NCBI RefSeq assembly: GCF_000523235.1
Contig: NZ_CP006850.1
Span: 4,712,001 to 4,776,000, forward strand
Source: Nocardia nova SH22a
GTDB lineage: Bacteria; Actinomycetota; Actinomycetes; Mycobacteriales; Mycobacteriaceae
Direction of reading: 5' to 3'
DNA: 64,000 nucleotides
The position numbers were made by a program, and so were the translations under genes. Position 1 is the first letter of the stretch, and every line of letters starts with the position of its first letter. The notes beneath the pieces are model-generated. The model saw only the letters and a list, made by a program, of their open reading frames with translations, was not told the DNA's origin and ran no database searches. This document shows positions 33,398 through 41,645 of this stretch, in pieces.

Positions 33398-34021
33398 TCA
33401 GAGCTGCCTGATGACCGCACCCTGCTCATCGAGTATCGCGATGGAAGGCGTGCCGTCCATCGCGACCTGCAACCGAATTCGCGGCCGTCCTTGCTGATCG
33501 CACAGATTGAGACCCGTCCCGCTCTGGTTGTCGACGAAGAGTTCCACTCCCGGCAGAAATTTCTGCTGTTCACTCGGCGCGGCCGGATCTCCGATGTGGT
33601 TGAGAACCAGTTCGGCGCCGCCCGTCTTGTCCCGCCACCGGCACCCCAGATGCAGCGCGTCCTGGTTCGGGTAGTCGAAGGAGAGTTGCGCGCCGCTGCT
33701 GTGGGCGACGATGCCTCCCTTCTCGTTGCCGTTCTCGTCGTTGAAGATCAGGTAGGATGCCGCCGCTTCACCGCTGCGCTGGTCGGACGGAATCGTCTTG
33801 CCGCCCAGGATGATCGGCGGTTTCTCGCTGTCGAACAGGAAGCGCTGCCTGCCGCGCCGATCCACGATCGTGAACGATCCTTCCGCAGTGGTCGTGTCCT
33901 CCTCTGCCGCAGTGACTTTCGTAGCGGCGACACCCGCCGCCACGCCCACCCCTGCCGCCGCGGCGCCGAAAATGATCGAACGCCGACCGGTCGCGCTTGC
34001 CTTCTCTTCTTCTCCCGCCAT
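33398..34021 (-). CDS. Tat-exported protein of unknown function
   Basis: A 207-residue protein with a twin-arginine leader: GRRSIIFGAAAAGVGVAAG near residues 12-30. The mature part is all beta-like, with three repeat-like phrases that end in a similar way: FTIVDRRGRQRFLF, LIFNDENGNEKGGIVA, and LNLCDQQGRPRIRL. Each is a D/N-x-x-G-x turn between strands, suggesting a repeating beta fold. I do not recognise the family. It sits between two LLM genes inside the catabolic region. The ATG at 34021 is chosen for the leader; no strong ribosome site is seen. Confidence 0.7.
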   Translation of the reverse strand: MAGEEEKASATGRRSIIFGAAAAGVGVAAGVAATKVTAAEEDTTTAEGSFTIVDRRGRQRFLFDSEKPPIILGGKTIPSDQRSGEAAASYLIFNDENGNEKGGIVAHSSGAQLSFDYPNQDALHLGCRWRDKTGGAELVLNHIGDPAAPSEQQKFLPGVELFVDNQSGTGLNLCDQQGRPRIRLQVAMDGTPSIAILDEQGAVIRQL

Positions 34022-34094
34022 GTCGATGATATTAACGGGCTTGCGATCTCGACTCGGGCGGGACAAAGCTCGCGGTACCAGCGCAAACCCTTCT

Positions 34095-35108
34095 TCAGGC
34101 CACGCCGGTGGGGGCCGTGCATCGCGGTAGGACCTGCTCGGCCAACAGGCGCAATGTCTTCCAGCCCTCCTCGATCGGGAGGCCACCGACCAGTGGGTTG
34201 ACGACTATCTCGGTCATCGCGCCGGTGCGGATGCGGTTTTCGCACTCCTGCGGGGTCAGGATTTCGAATTTTCCCGAATCCCTCAGCTGCTGCATCGATT
34301 CGGCTTCGTCCTCGTGCGGGCGAGCGACCTCCTCCGTTCGCCAGGTGCTGTATTCCGCGGTCTCGTTGATCAGATATGGAAAGTACTGCTCCCATGCGGC
34401 GTCCGGATCGGGATGCACCAGCGTCATGGTGTTGCCGCGCCCGGGGCTGAAGACGAAGCCGCTGGTGCCGTTGGCACGCAGTTCGTCGTGGTAGAGCTGT
34501 TCGAGTTCCGGCATCGGCATGGGCGGGTAGAACGGCACGCCGAATCGCGCGGCCCGGCGAGCCGCGGCCGGACTCATCCCGCCGACGAAGAACAGCGGGT
34601 GGGGGCGAGTGACGGGTTTCGGTGTCACATCGATGGTGCGGCCGCCGTATTCGAACGGCTCGGGGCCCCAGGCCGCCAGCATCACCCCCAACGACTCGTC
34701 CATCGATCGGCCGCGGCGATGCCACTGCCTGCCGACCGCGTGATACTCCTCGGGCCGGTAGCCCACACCGGCCACGAAGCTGAAACGTCCGTCGCTGATG
34801 TTGTCCAGTACCGCGATGTCCTCGGCCAGTCGCACCGGATCGTAGAGCGGGACGAGCAATGCCGCGATGTTGATCCGCACCCGGCGCGTGCGTGCCGCGA
34901 CCGCGGCGGCCAGGATCAACGGTGACGGCAGCCACCCATTGCGCGCCAGATGGTGTTCCTCGCAGTTGACCGCCGCGAATCCGCGCTCATCGGCGTAGGC
35001 GGCCATCTCGAGCGCGGCCCGATACCGATCGGCCTGACCGGTCGTGACCCCCGGAATTCCCGTCATGTTCAACCGAAGCGCCACGGTCGGCGTAGAAAAC
35101 ACAGCCAT
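34095..35108 (-). CDS. LLM-class (F420-type) oxidoreductase
   Basis: A 337-residue LLM-fold protein with longer insertions than the 32383 copy: VNCEEHHLARNGWLPSP, FVAGVGYRPEEYHAVG, PLFFVGGMSPAAARRAARFG. The EEHH segment is the common active-site region of bacterial luciferase-like proteins. It is likely F420- or FMN-dependent. The ATG at 35108 has GGAG immediately upstream. It is separated from the next operon by 127 bases. Confidence 0.88.
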   Translation of the reverse strand: MAVFSTPTVALRLNMTGIPGVTTGQADRYRAALEMAAYADERGFAAVNCEEHHLARNGWLPSPLILAAAVAARTRRVRINIAALLVPLYDPVRLAEDIAVLDNISDGRFSFVAGVGYRPEEYHAVGRQWHRRGRSMDESLGVMLAAWGPEPFEYGGRTIDVTPKPVTRPHPLFFVGGMSPAAARRAARFGVPFYPPMPMPELEQLYHDELRANGTSGFVFSPGRGNTMTLVHPDPDAAWEQYFPYLINETAEYSTWRTEEVARPHEDEAESMQQLRDSGKFEILTPQECENRIRTGAMTEIVVNPLVGGLPIEEGWKTLRLLAEQVLPRCTAPTGVA

Positions 35109-35235
35109 CTCCGGAACCTATCCGATCGTGGGCCGGCCGGATCGCGCAATGGTCATCGGCGTCTCGGCGAGCAGCATCGACCGTCGCTGCTCACGATGCA
35201 CGGCCGCCATGATCTCGGACTGTGGGCAGCCACGA

Positions 35236-36015
35236 CTACTTCTTCGCCCCGTTCTTCGACGCCGTCATCCGCGCCAGATTCGCGCGCAGATCCTCGGATT
35301 GGAAGGTGAGATCCTCGGCGGTGAGGGCGAAGTCGAGGGTGGCCAGTACCGCGTGCTCCAGTTGCAGATTCAGCAGTCGTTTGGTGGATTCCACTGCCTG
35401 CCTGGGCAATTGGAGCATCCGCTCGGCACAGGCGCGGGCCTCGGCCACGGGATCGGCGACCACATGGTTGACCAGGCCCATCTCCCGGGCCCGTTCGGCG
35501 CCGATGCGAGCGCCGGTGAGCGCGTATTCCTTGGCCAGCAGCAGACTCGTGTGCAGCGGCCAGGTCAGCGGTCCGCCGTCGGCGGCGACCAGTCCCACCT
35601 GCACGTGCGGATCGGCCAGATACGCCTGCTCCGCGATGTAGACGATATCGCTCAGCGCGACCAGGCTGCAGCCCAATCCGACCGCGGGCCCGTTGACCGC
35701 CGCCACCACCGGCACCCGGCAGCGCGCCATGCCGAGGACGATATCGCGGCCGTGCGCGATGGTTTTCGCGCGCAGATCGGCGTCGCGGCTCAGTTCACCG
35801 AGATAGCCCAGATCACCGCCCGCGGAGAAGGCGCGCCCGGCGCCGGTGAGCACCGCGACCCGGGCGTCGCGATCCTCGCTCAGCCGGGGCCACAGCCGGG
35901 CGAGCCCGGTGTGCAGCGCGTCGTCGACGGCGTTGAGCGCGTCCGGCCGGTTCAGGGTGATGTATCGGATCGGGCCTTCGGCGCGGACGTCGATTTCGGC
36001 GGGCATGTCGTACAT
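35236..36015 (-). CDS. Enoyl-CoA hydratase/isomerase (crotonase family)
   Basis: A 259-residue crotonase-fold protein: GAGRAFSAGGDLGYLGEL oxyanion loop and NGPAVGLGCSLVALSDIVY. The catalytic loop reads VGLVAADGGPLTWP, where Asp-Gly-Gly replaces the usual Gly-Gly-x. It is the last gene of the operon ligase, dehydrogenase pair, hydratase. The start has GGGAG 6 bases upstream and follows the dehydrogenase stop by one base. Confidence 0.91.
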   Translation of the reverse strand: MYDMPAEIDVRAEGPIRYITLNRPDALNAVDDALHTGLARLWPRLSEDRDARVAVLTGAGRAFSAGGDLGYLGELSRDADLRAKTIAHGRDIVLGMARCRVPVVAAVNGPAVGLGCSLVALSDIVYIAEQAYLADPHVQVGLVAADGGPLTWPLHTSLLLAKEYALTGARIGAERAREMGLVNHVVADPVAEARACAERMLQLPRQAVESTKRLLNLQLEHAVLATLDFALTAEDLTFQSEDLRANLARMTASKNGAKK

Positions 36016-36016
36016 A

Positions 36017-37105
36017 TCAGGCTCCCAATCCGAGAATGCGGTCGGCGATGATGTTCTTCTGAATCTGCGAGGTGCCGCCCATGACGCTCTGCGCGCGGCT
36101 GTAGAGATAGGTGCCGAACATGTCGGCGTCGTCGGTGCCCGCGACGGTCAGCGCCGCGTGGCCGACCGCCTGGTCGACCCAGGTCATGAGCAGTTTGTCC
36201 AGTGACCCGTCGGGACCGTGCGAGACGCCGTCGAGCTGTTCGGACAGCCGCCTGCGCACGTGCAGCCGCAGCATCTCCGATTGCACTGCCGCCCAGGCCA
36301 ATTCCTCGGGCAGCGGGCCCTCGACGCGCTCGGACAGGGTGCGCACGGTCTTGGCGTAGCGCGCCGAGTAGCCCAGGGTCGAGGGTTCGCGCTCGTGCCC
36401 GACCACGGTCATCGCGAGCTTCCAGCCCTCGCCCGGCGCGCCGACCATCCGATCGGCGGGCACGGTGGCGCCGTCGAAGCTCACCTGACCGAATTCGGTG
36501 GTGATACCGCTGATCATGCGCAGCGGACGCTGCTGGATCCCGGACTGTTTCATCGACACGATGAACGCCGAGATGCCCTTGTGCCGTGGCGCGTCCGGAT
36601 CGGTGCGGGCCAGCAGCAGGCACCAGTCGGCGACATCGGAGTAGCTGGTCCAGATCTTGTGGCCGTTGATCACGTAGTGATCGCCGTGCAGTGTGGCCGT
36701 GGTGGTCAGCGAGGCCAGATCGGAGCCCGCCCCGGGTTCGCTGAATCCCTGGCACCAGCGTTCGGTGCCGTCGATCATGCCCGGCAGGAATCGTTGCTGC
36801 AGTTCCTTGCTGCCGTGTCGGCCCAGCCCCTGGATCAGATACCCCAGGCTCGGTCGCGGCGGGGCCCCGGCGCGGGCCAGTTCCTCGTCCACGATCACGT
36901 CGAAGACCGGCGGCAGATCGTGGCCGCCGAACTCCTTCGGCCACGAGGACCCGAAGAATCCGGCCGCGTACAGAGCCCGGTGCCACTCCCCCTGGCGGGC
37001 CCAGTACTCGTCACCGGAGGTCGGGAACTGCCCGGCGACCTCGGCCAGCCAGCGGCGCAGCCGATCCCGGAATTCGGCTTCGGCGGGCGAATCACGAAAG
37101 TCCAC
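36017..37105 (-). CDS. Acyl-CoA dehydrogenase, FAD-loop subunit of a pair
   Basis: A 362-residue dehydrogenase: GFSEPGAGSDLASL, VINGHKIWTSYS, C-terminal MGGTSQIQKNIIADRILGLG. The GTG at 37105 is chosen because GGAGGAG lies 7 bases upstream and the conserved start (DFRDSPAEAEF) begins there. It overlaps the upstream partner (37092) by 14 bases. Confidence 0.93.
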   Translation of the reverse strand: MDFRDSPAEAEFRDRLRRWLAEVAGQFPTSGDEYWARQGEWHRALYAAGFFGSSWPKEFGGHDLPPVFDVIVDEELARAGAPPRPSLGYLIQGLGRHGSKELQQRFLPGMIDGTERWCQGFSEPGAGSDLASLTTTATLHGDHYVINGHKIWTSYSDVADWCLLLARTDPDAPRHKGISAFIVSMKQSGIQQRPLRMISGITTEFGQVSFDGATVPADRMVGAPGEGWKLAMTVVGHEREPSTLGYSARYAKTVRTLSERVEGPLPEELAWAAVQSEMLRLHVRRRLSEQLDGVSHGPDGSLDKLLMTWVDQAVGHAALTVAGTDDADMFGTYLYSRAQSVMGGTSQIQKNIIADRILGLGA

Positions 37106-37997
37106 GGTCGATCTCCTCCAAGCGGACGGGAAACAGTTCGGTCGATACCAGCGCGCGGCGAAGATAGATGTGCGCCAGGCATTCCCAGGTGTTGCCGATA
37201 CCGCCGTGTACCTGGATGGCGGTCTCGCACACGGTGCGCGCGGCGCGGGCGCAGTAGATCTTGGCGATACGGGCGGCACGCACCGCCTCCGCGGGCGCCA
37301 GTTCGTCGACACCCCAAGCGGCATAGCGCAATACGCTGATCGAACCCTCGATCAACGCCTGCGACTCCGCGAGCAGATGGGCCACCGCCTGATACGAACC
37401 GATCGTCTTGCCGTACTGCGCACGGATTTTCGCGTACTCGACCGCGAGCGCCTGCGCCCCGCGCGCGGCGCCCAGCAGATCGGCGGTGGTGCCGACCAGG
37501 GCGAGCGCGAACCACTGCGCGGTCTGCTCGGCCGACATCTCCCCGATGTGGTCGAGACGTCCGTCGATCTCGGCGGCCACCCGGGTCGGATCGGCCACCT
37601 CGACCGCGGGCCCCAACCGGCCCGCCAGCACCTGCCCGTCGGCCAGCACCACGGCGCGATCACAGCCCGCCGCGTCGACGGCCCGGCCGCGCACGGCGAG
37701 CGTCCATCGGCCGTCCGCGCCTGCGGGGTGGCCGCGCAGATCGTCGGCCAGAACGGGCCCCAGATACGACACATCGACCAGTCCGCGCGCGAATTCCTCG
37801 GCCACCAGCGCCACTTCGACGCCGCTGGCCCCGTCCGAGCGCAGCGACCGCCAGCCGGTCAGCTCGACGGTCTTGTCGAGTTTGGCGATCCGTTCCCGGT
37901 CGGCCAGGTCGGCGACCGATCCCGGCCCCAGATCGTCGGCCAATTTCGCTGCGGCAGCACGCAATTGCCGCTGTTCACTCGTCAGACGGACGTCCAT
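37092..37997 (-). CDS. Acyl-CoA dehydrogenase-like, catalytic-base subunit of a pair
   Basis: A 301-residue short dehydrogenase: RAQYGKTIGSYQAVAHLLAESQ and VHGGIGNTWECLAHIYLRRA, the complementary motif to the 36017 protein. Its ATG overlaps the end of the acyl-CoA ligase by 23 bases. The pair is expected to form an alpha2beta2 enzyme acting on the CoA ester made by the ligase directly upstream. Confidence 0.92.
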   Translation of the reverse strand: MDVRLTSEQRQLRAAAAKLADDLGPGSVADLADRERIAKLDKTVELTGWRSLRSDGASGVEVALVAEEFARGLVDVSYLGPVLADDLRGHPAGADGRWTLAVRGRAVDAAGCDRAVVLADGQVLAGRLGPAVEVADPTRVAAEIDGRLDHIGEMSAEQTAQWFALALVGTTADLLGAARGAQALAVEYAKIRAQYGKTIGSYQAVAHLLAESQALIEGSISVLRYAAWGVDELAPAEAVRAARIAKIYCARAARTVCETAIQVHGGIGNTWECLAHIYLRRALVSTELFPVRLEEIDRGLS

Positions 37998-39378
37998 AGC
38001 GCTCCTCGAGAACTCGGCGCAGCACCTTGCCGGACGGCAGGCGCGGAATTTCGGGGACGAAGACCACCCGGCGCAGCCGCTTGTATCCGGCCAGGCGCTC
38101 GGCCACCAGTGCGGACAACTCGTCGGCGCTCACCGGCGCCGCGGTGGCCACGGCGGCGACGATCGCCTCGCCGTCGGTGCCGTCGGCCACCCCGAACACC
38201 GCGCAGTCGGCGACCGCGGGATGTCCGTGCAGTACGGATTCGATTTCGGCGGGCGCGACCTGGAATCCGCGGACCTTGATCATCTCCTTGACCCGGTCGG
38301 TGATGCGCACCCAGCCCTCGGCGTCGATCCAGCCGACATCGCCGGTGCGGTACCAGCCGTCGACCACGGCTCCGGCGTCGGCGCCCTCGGGCAGATAGCC
38401 CGCCATCAGGGACGGTGAGAGGGCCTGGATCTCACCGGTCTCCCCGGGCGGCAACGGTTTTCCGTCCTCCAGGGAGACCGTGCGCAACCGCACGCCGGGT
38501 GCGGCCCGGCCGACCGTGTCCAGGCGCGGATCCTCGATCGGATTGCAGGCCAGGACCGGCAGTTCGGTGGCGCCGTAGGCGGGCAGCCAGCGCACGCCGG
38601 TGCGGCGGGTCACCGTCTCGGCCACACTCACCGTGACCGGGGTGGCGCCCCACATGATGTAGCGCAACGAGGACAGATCGAACGACTCCAGATCCGGATG
38701 CGAGGCGATGGCCAGCGCGATCGGCGCCACCGCCATCTCCACGGTGATCCGGTCGGATTCGATACCGCGCAACATCGATTCCAGATCGAAGCGCCGGTGC
38801 AGACGCATCCAGGCGCCCACTCGCAGCGCGGTCACGATATTGAGCAATCCGAGAATGTGTGAGGGCGGTGTCACGATCTGGATCCGGTCGGCGCTGCCGA
38901 GATCCAGCACCTGCACCCAGTCGCGCACCGCGGCGGCGAACGACTCGTGCGTGTGGCGCACCGCCTTCGGCAGTCCGGTGGTGCCGGAGCTGAACACCAG
39001 CACCGCATCGGATTTCGGGTCCGGCGCCGGATCGTCGCGCTGGCACGGGGTGATCGGGTCGTCGAGATCGAGCATCGGCATGAGGTCGGCCAGCACCGGA
39101 TGATCCCCGACGGCGAGTTCCGGTGCGGTGATGGACAGGGCGTGCTCGACCTCGGCACGCCGCCAGGCCGGGCTCAGCAGCACCACCGCCGCCCCCAGTT
39201 TCCACGCGGCCAGGACCGCGATCACGAATTCCGGCCGGTTCGACGACATCAGCGCGATCCGGCTGCCCGCCCGCGCGCCGCGCTCGTACAGCGTTGTGGC
39301 CAGCCCACCGGCCAGCTCGTCGAGCTGCGACAGGCTGTAGTGCCGATCGTCGAACACGATCGCCGTCGGCTCGGTCAT
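37975..39378 (-). CDS. Acyl-CoA ligase (class I adenylate-forming)
   Basis: A 467-residue AMP-forming ligase: LVFSSGTTGLPKAVRH, LPAYGATELP, YRTGDVGWIDAEGWVRITDR, and the C-terminal Lys in PSGKVLRRV. It is the first gene of the operon with a dehydrogenase pair and a hydratase, and probably commits the substrate to beta-oxidation. An operator lies 22 bases upstream of its ATG. Confidence 0.94.
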   Translation of the reverse strand: MTEPTAIVFDDRHYSLSQLDELAGGLATTLYERGARAGSRIALMSSNRPEFVIAVLAAWKLGAAVVLLSPAWRRAEVEHALSITAPELAVGDHPVLADLMPMLDLDDPITPCQRDDPAPDPKSDAVLVFSSGTTGLPKAVRHTHESFAAAVRDWVQVLDLGSADRIQIVTPPSHILGLLNIVTALRVGAWMRLHRRFDLESMLRGIESDRITVEMAVAPIALAIASHPDLESFDLSSLRYIMWGATPVTVSVAETVTRRTGVRWLPAYGATELPVLACNPIEDPRLDTVGRAAPGVRLRTVSLEDGKPLPPGETGEIQALSPSLMAGYLPEGADAGAVVDGWYRTGDVGWIDAEGWVRITDRVKEMIKVRGFQVAPAEIESVLHGHPAVADCAVFGVADGTDGEAIVAAVATAAPVSADELSALVAERLAGYKRLRRVVFVPEIPRLPSGKVLRRVLEERYGRPSDE

Positions 39379-39400
39379 GAGAAAATCCCATCTCGTACAG

Positions 39401-39415
39401 GAGAACGCTATTCTC
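39401..39415. promoter_or_regulatory. TetR-type operator GAGAACGCTATTCTC
   Basis: One mismatch to the consensus palindrome. It lies in the divergent region between the acyl-CoA ligase (start 39378) and the KshB-like reductase (start 39452), so it is placed to control both. Close by, TAAGAATCTTA (39422-39432) is a short AT palindrome that may be part of the reductase promoter. Confidence 0.7.
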
Positions 39416-39451
39416 TTTGTATAAGAATCTTAATACCAGGAGAGGCGTTCC

Positions 39452-40489
39452 ATGGCGAGTCCCCCGTTGTTCCGGCCCGCGACCGTGATCCGGATCGTGA
39501 AGGAGTGCGCTGATGCGCGGACCTTCGTGCTGGCCCCGCACGATGGTCCGCTCACCTATCGCGCCGGACAGTTCTGCACCTTCCGGGTCCGGGTCGACGG
39601 CGCCGACCTGTACCGGTCCTATTCCATGTCCAGCGCGCCGGAGACCGACACCGAACTGACGACCACGGTCAAGCGGGTGCCGGGCGGCAAGGTGTCGAAC
39701 TGGTTGCTGGACAATGTGTCCGAGGGCGATGTGCTCGACATGGGCCGGCCCGCGGGCCGGTTCTGCCTGCGCGACACCGATGTTCCGCTGCTCGGCTTCA
39801 GCGGCGGCAGCGGCATCACCCCCGTGCTGTCGCTGGCCAAGAGCGCGCTGGCCACCACCGGGCGCTCGGTGCGGTTGCTGTGCGCGGACCGGGACGCGGA
39901 TTCGGTCATCTTCGGATCCGCCCTGGTCGAGCTCGCCGAGCGCTATCCGGGGCGGTTGCGGGTGATCCGTCATCTGGACAGTGCGGCGGGGCTGCTCGAT
40001 CCGGCGGCAGTGCGGGAGTTCGTCGGCGCGGACGGTCACGCCGACAGTTATGTCTGCGGGCCGGAGAAGTTCATGGAGATGGTGGAGGAGGCACTGCCCG
40101 GGCCGGGGGTGGTTTTCAGCGAGCGGTTCGGCGCGCCCGTGCCCGAACTGGCCGATTCCGCGACCGCTGCGGGTGGGCCGACCTCCGGATCCGGCACCAC
40201 CACAACCGCTCCCGAGGGCGGGACGATCACGATCCATCTCAATCGCAAGAAGGCGACCGTGCCTCGTCACGAGGGTGAGACGCTGCTCGAAAGCGCTCGC
40301 CGGGCCGGTCTGACACCACCGTTCTCCTGCGAATCCGGCAACTGCGCGACCTGTATGGCGCGGCTCAGCGAGGGCCACGCGACCATGCGGGTGAACGACG
40401 CGCTCGCCGACGACGAGGTCGAGGAGGGCTATGTGCTGACCTGTCAGGCGATTCCGGATACCGATTCGGTGACCGTGCACTACGAATGA
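39452..40489 (+). CDS. KshB-like ferredoxin-NAD(P) reductase (Rieske oxygenase reductase)
   Basis: A 345-residue three-domain electron-transfer protein: FAD domain (YRSYSMSSAPETD, flavin motif RSYS), NAD domain (GFSGGSGITPVLS and YVCGPEKFMEMV) and a C-terminal plant-type [2Fe-2S] domain with CESGNCATC and a last Cys in LTCQA. This is the layout of KshB, which serves KshA. It is the only such reductase in the window and shares its operator type with the Rieske gene at 5422, so they are probable partners. CCAGGAGAGG lies upstream of the ATG. Confidence 0.92.
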   Translation: MASPPLFRPATVIRIVKECADARTFVLAPHDGPLTYRAGQFCTFRVRVDGADLYRSYSMSSAPETDTELTTTVKRVPGGKVSNWLLDNVSEGDVLDMGRPAGRFCLRDTDVPLLGFSGGSGITPVLSLAKSALATTGRSVRLLCADRDADSVIFGSALVELAERYPGRLRVIRHLDSAAGLLDPAAVREFVGADGHADSYVCGPEKFMEMVEEALPGPGVVFSERFGAPVPELADSATAAGGPTSGSGTTTTAPEGGTITIHLNRKKATVPRHEGETLLESARRAGLTPPFSCESGNCATCMARLSEGHATMRVNDALADDEVEEGYVLTCQAIPDTDSVTVHYE

Positions 40490-40495
40490 GACGGA

Positions 40496-40519
40496 GACAC
40501 CGGCCGTCGCGCCGGTGTC
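40496..40519. terminator. Hairpin between convergent genes
   Basis: GACACCGGC (40496-40504) and GCCGGTGTC (40511-40519) form a perfect 9-bp stem with a 6-base loop, 7 bases after the reductase stop. It serves the plus strand and could also serve the CoA-transferase ending at 40563. Confidence 0.6.
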
Positions 40520-40562
40520 ACCGAATCCGGCCGTGGCGCTTGTATCGCGGCCCGGCTCCGGG

Positions 40563-41645
40563 TCAGGACGCCGACGCGATGTCCGGGGCCGCGATATCGT
40601 GTTCGCCCAGCCGCGGCGGCGGGCCGTAGTGGGGGGTGTAGCCGTCGATCCGGATGGGCGAACCGACCAGGCGATAGTCCCCCGCGGAAGCGACGATCTC
40701 CGGCGTGCTGTCGAGCGCTTCGGGCAGTGTTCGCACGGCGGCGGCCGGAATTCCCAACGGGCGCAACCGATTCTCCCAGCCACGCGCGTCGTCGCGGGCC
40801 AGGGCCTCGGTCACCGCCGCGAGCACATCGTCGCGCCGGGCCACCCGCTCGGCCATCGTCTCGAATCCCGTCAGTTCCGCCTCGGCGGCGAAGATCTTCC
40901 AGAACCGATCGTGGGTGATGAACAGGGCGAGATATCCGTCCGCGGTCGGAAATATCTGCGCCGGAACATAATACGAGTGCGCACCGTGCGGCCTGCGCTG
41001 CGGGGCCCGTCCCTCGTTGAGATAAGCGGAGGCGTGATAGTTCAACTGCGACAACATCACATCGCGCAGGCACACGTCGACCTGGCCGCCGCGTCCGGAC
41101 ACGATCTGCGCGAGCAGTCCCAGCGCCGCGGTCAGGCCGGTGGAGTTGTCGGCCGAGGAATAGCCGGGCAGGGTCGGCGGGCCCGCCGGATCGCCGGTCA
41201 GCGCGGCGATACCGGTGGCGGCCTGCACGATGTAGTCGAAGGCCGGATCGTCGCCGCCGTAGAGGCCGAATCCCGTGATCGCCACGCAGACGATCGCGGG
41301 ATTGAACTCGCGCAGCGAGGCATAGGTCAGGCCCAGCCGATGGATGGCCGAGGGTTTCAGATTCACCAGCAGCGCATGGGATTCCGCGACCAGCTCACCG
41401 AGCCGGGCGCGGCCCTTCGCACTCGCCGGATCCAACCGGATACTGCGCTTGCCCCGGTTCAGGCTGGCGAAATAGCTGTCGCCGACCTGCCGGGAGATGT
41501 CACCCGCCGTGGGTTCCAGCTTCGTGACCCGCGCACCCAGATCGGCGAGCATCATGGTCGCGTACGGGCCCGCCAGCATGGTGCCGACCTCGAGAATGCG
41601 CAGGCCCGACAGCGGGCCCGGTTGCGGTAAGGCGGTGTCGCTCAT
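40563..41645 (-). CDS. Type III CoA-transferase (CaiB/BaiF family)
   Basis: A 360-residue family III CoA-transferase, with GLRILEVGTMLAGPYATMMLADLGARV at the start, VTKLEPTAGDISR, NRGKRSIRLD and a GYSSADNSTGLTAAL segment with the probable catalytic Asp. It is shorter than the paralogue at 1076. Its ATG overlaps the upstream LLM gene's stop by 4 bases (ATGA), so the two are a coupled pair. Confidence 0.93.
   Translation of the reverse strand: MSDTALPQPGPLSGLRILEVGTMLAGPYATMMLADLGARVTKLEPTAGDISRQVGDSYFASLNRGKRSIRLDPASAKGRARLGELVAESHALLVNLKPSAIHRLGLTYASLREFNPAIVCVAITGFGLYGGDDPAFDYIVQAATGIAALTGDPAGPPTLPGYSSADNSTGLTAALGLLAQIVSGRGGQVDVCLRDVMLSQLNYHASAYLNEGRAPQRRPHGAHSYYVPAQIFPTADGYLALFITHDRFWKIFAAEAELTGFETMAERVARRDDVLAAVTEALARDDARGWENRLRPLGIPAAAVRTLPEALDSTPEIVASAGDYRLVGSPIRIDGYTPHYGPPPRLGEHDIAAPDIASAS

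Noticed and set aside
38852..38866. GAGAATGTGTGAGG within the acyl-CoA ligase gene
   Set aside because: Only one half matches and it is inside coding sequence far from any start.
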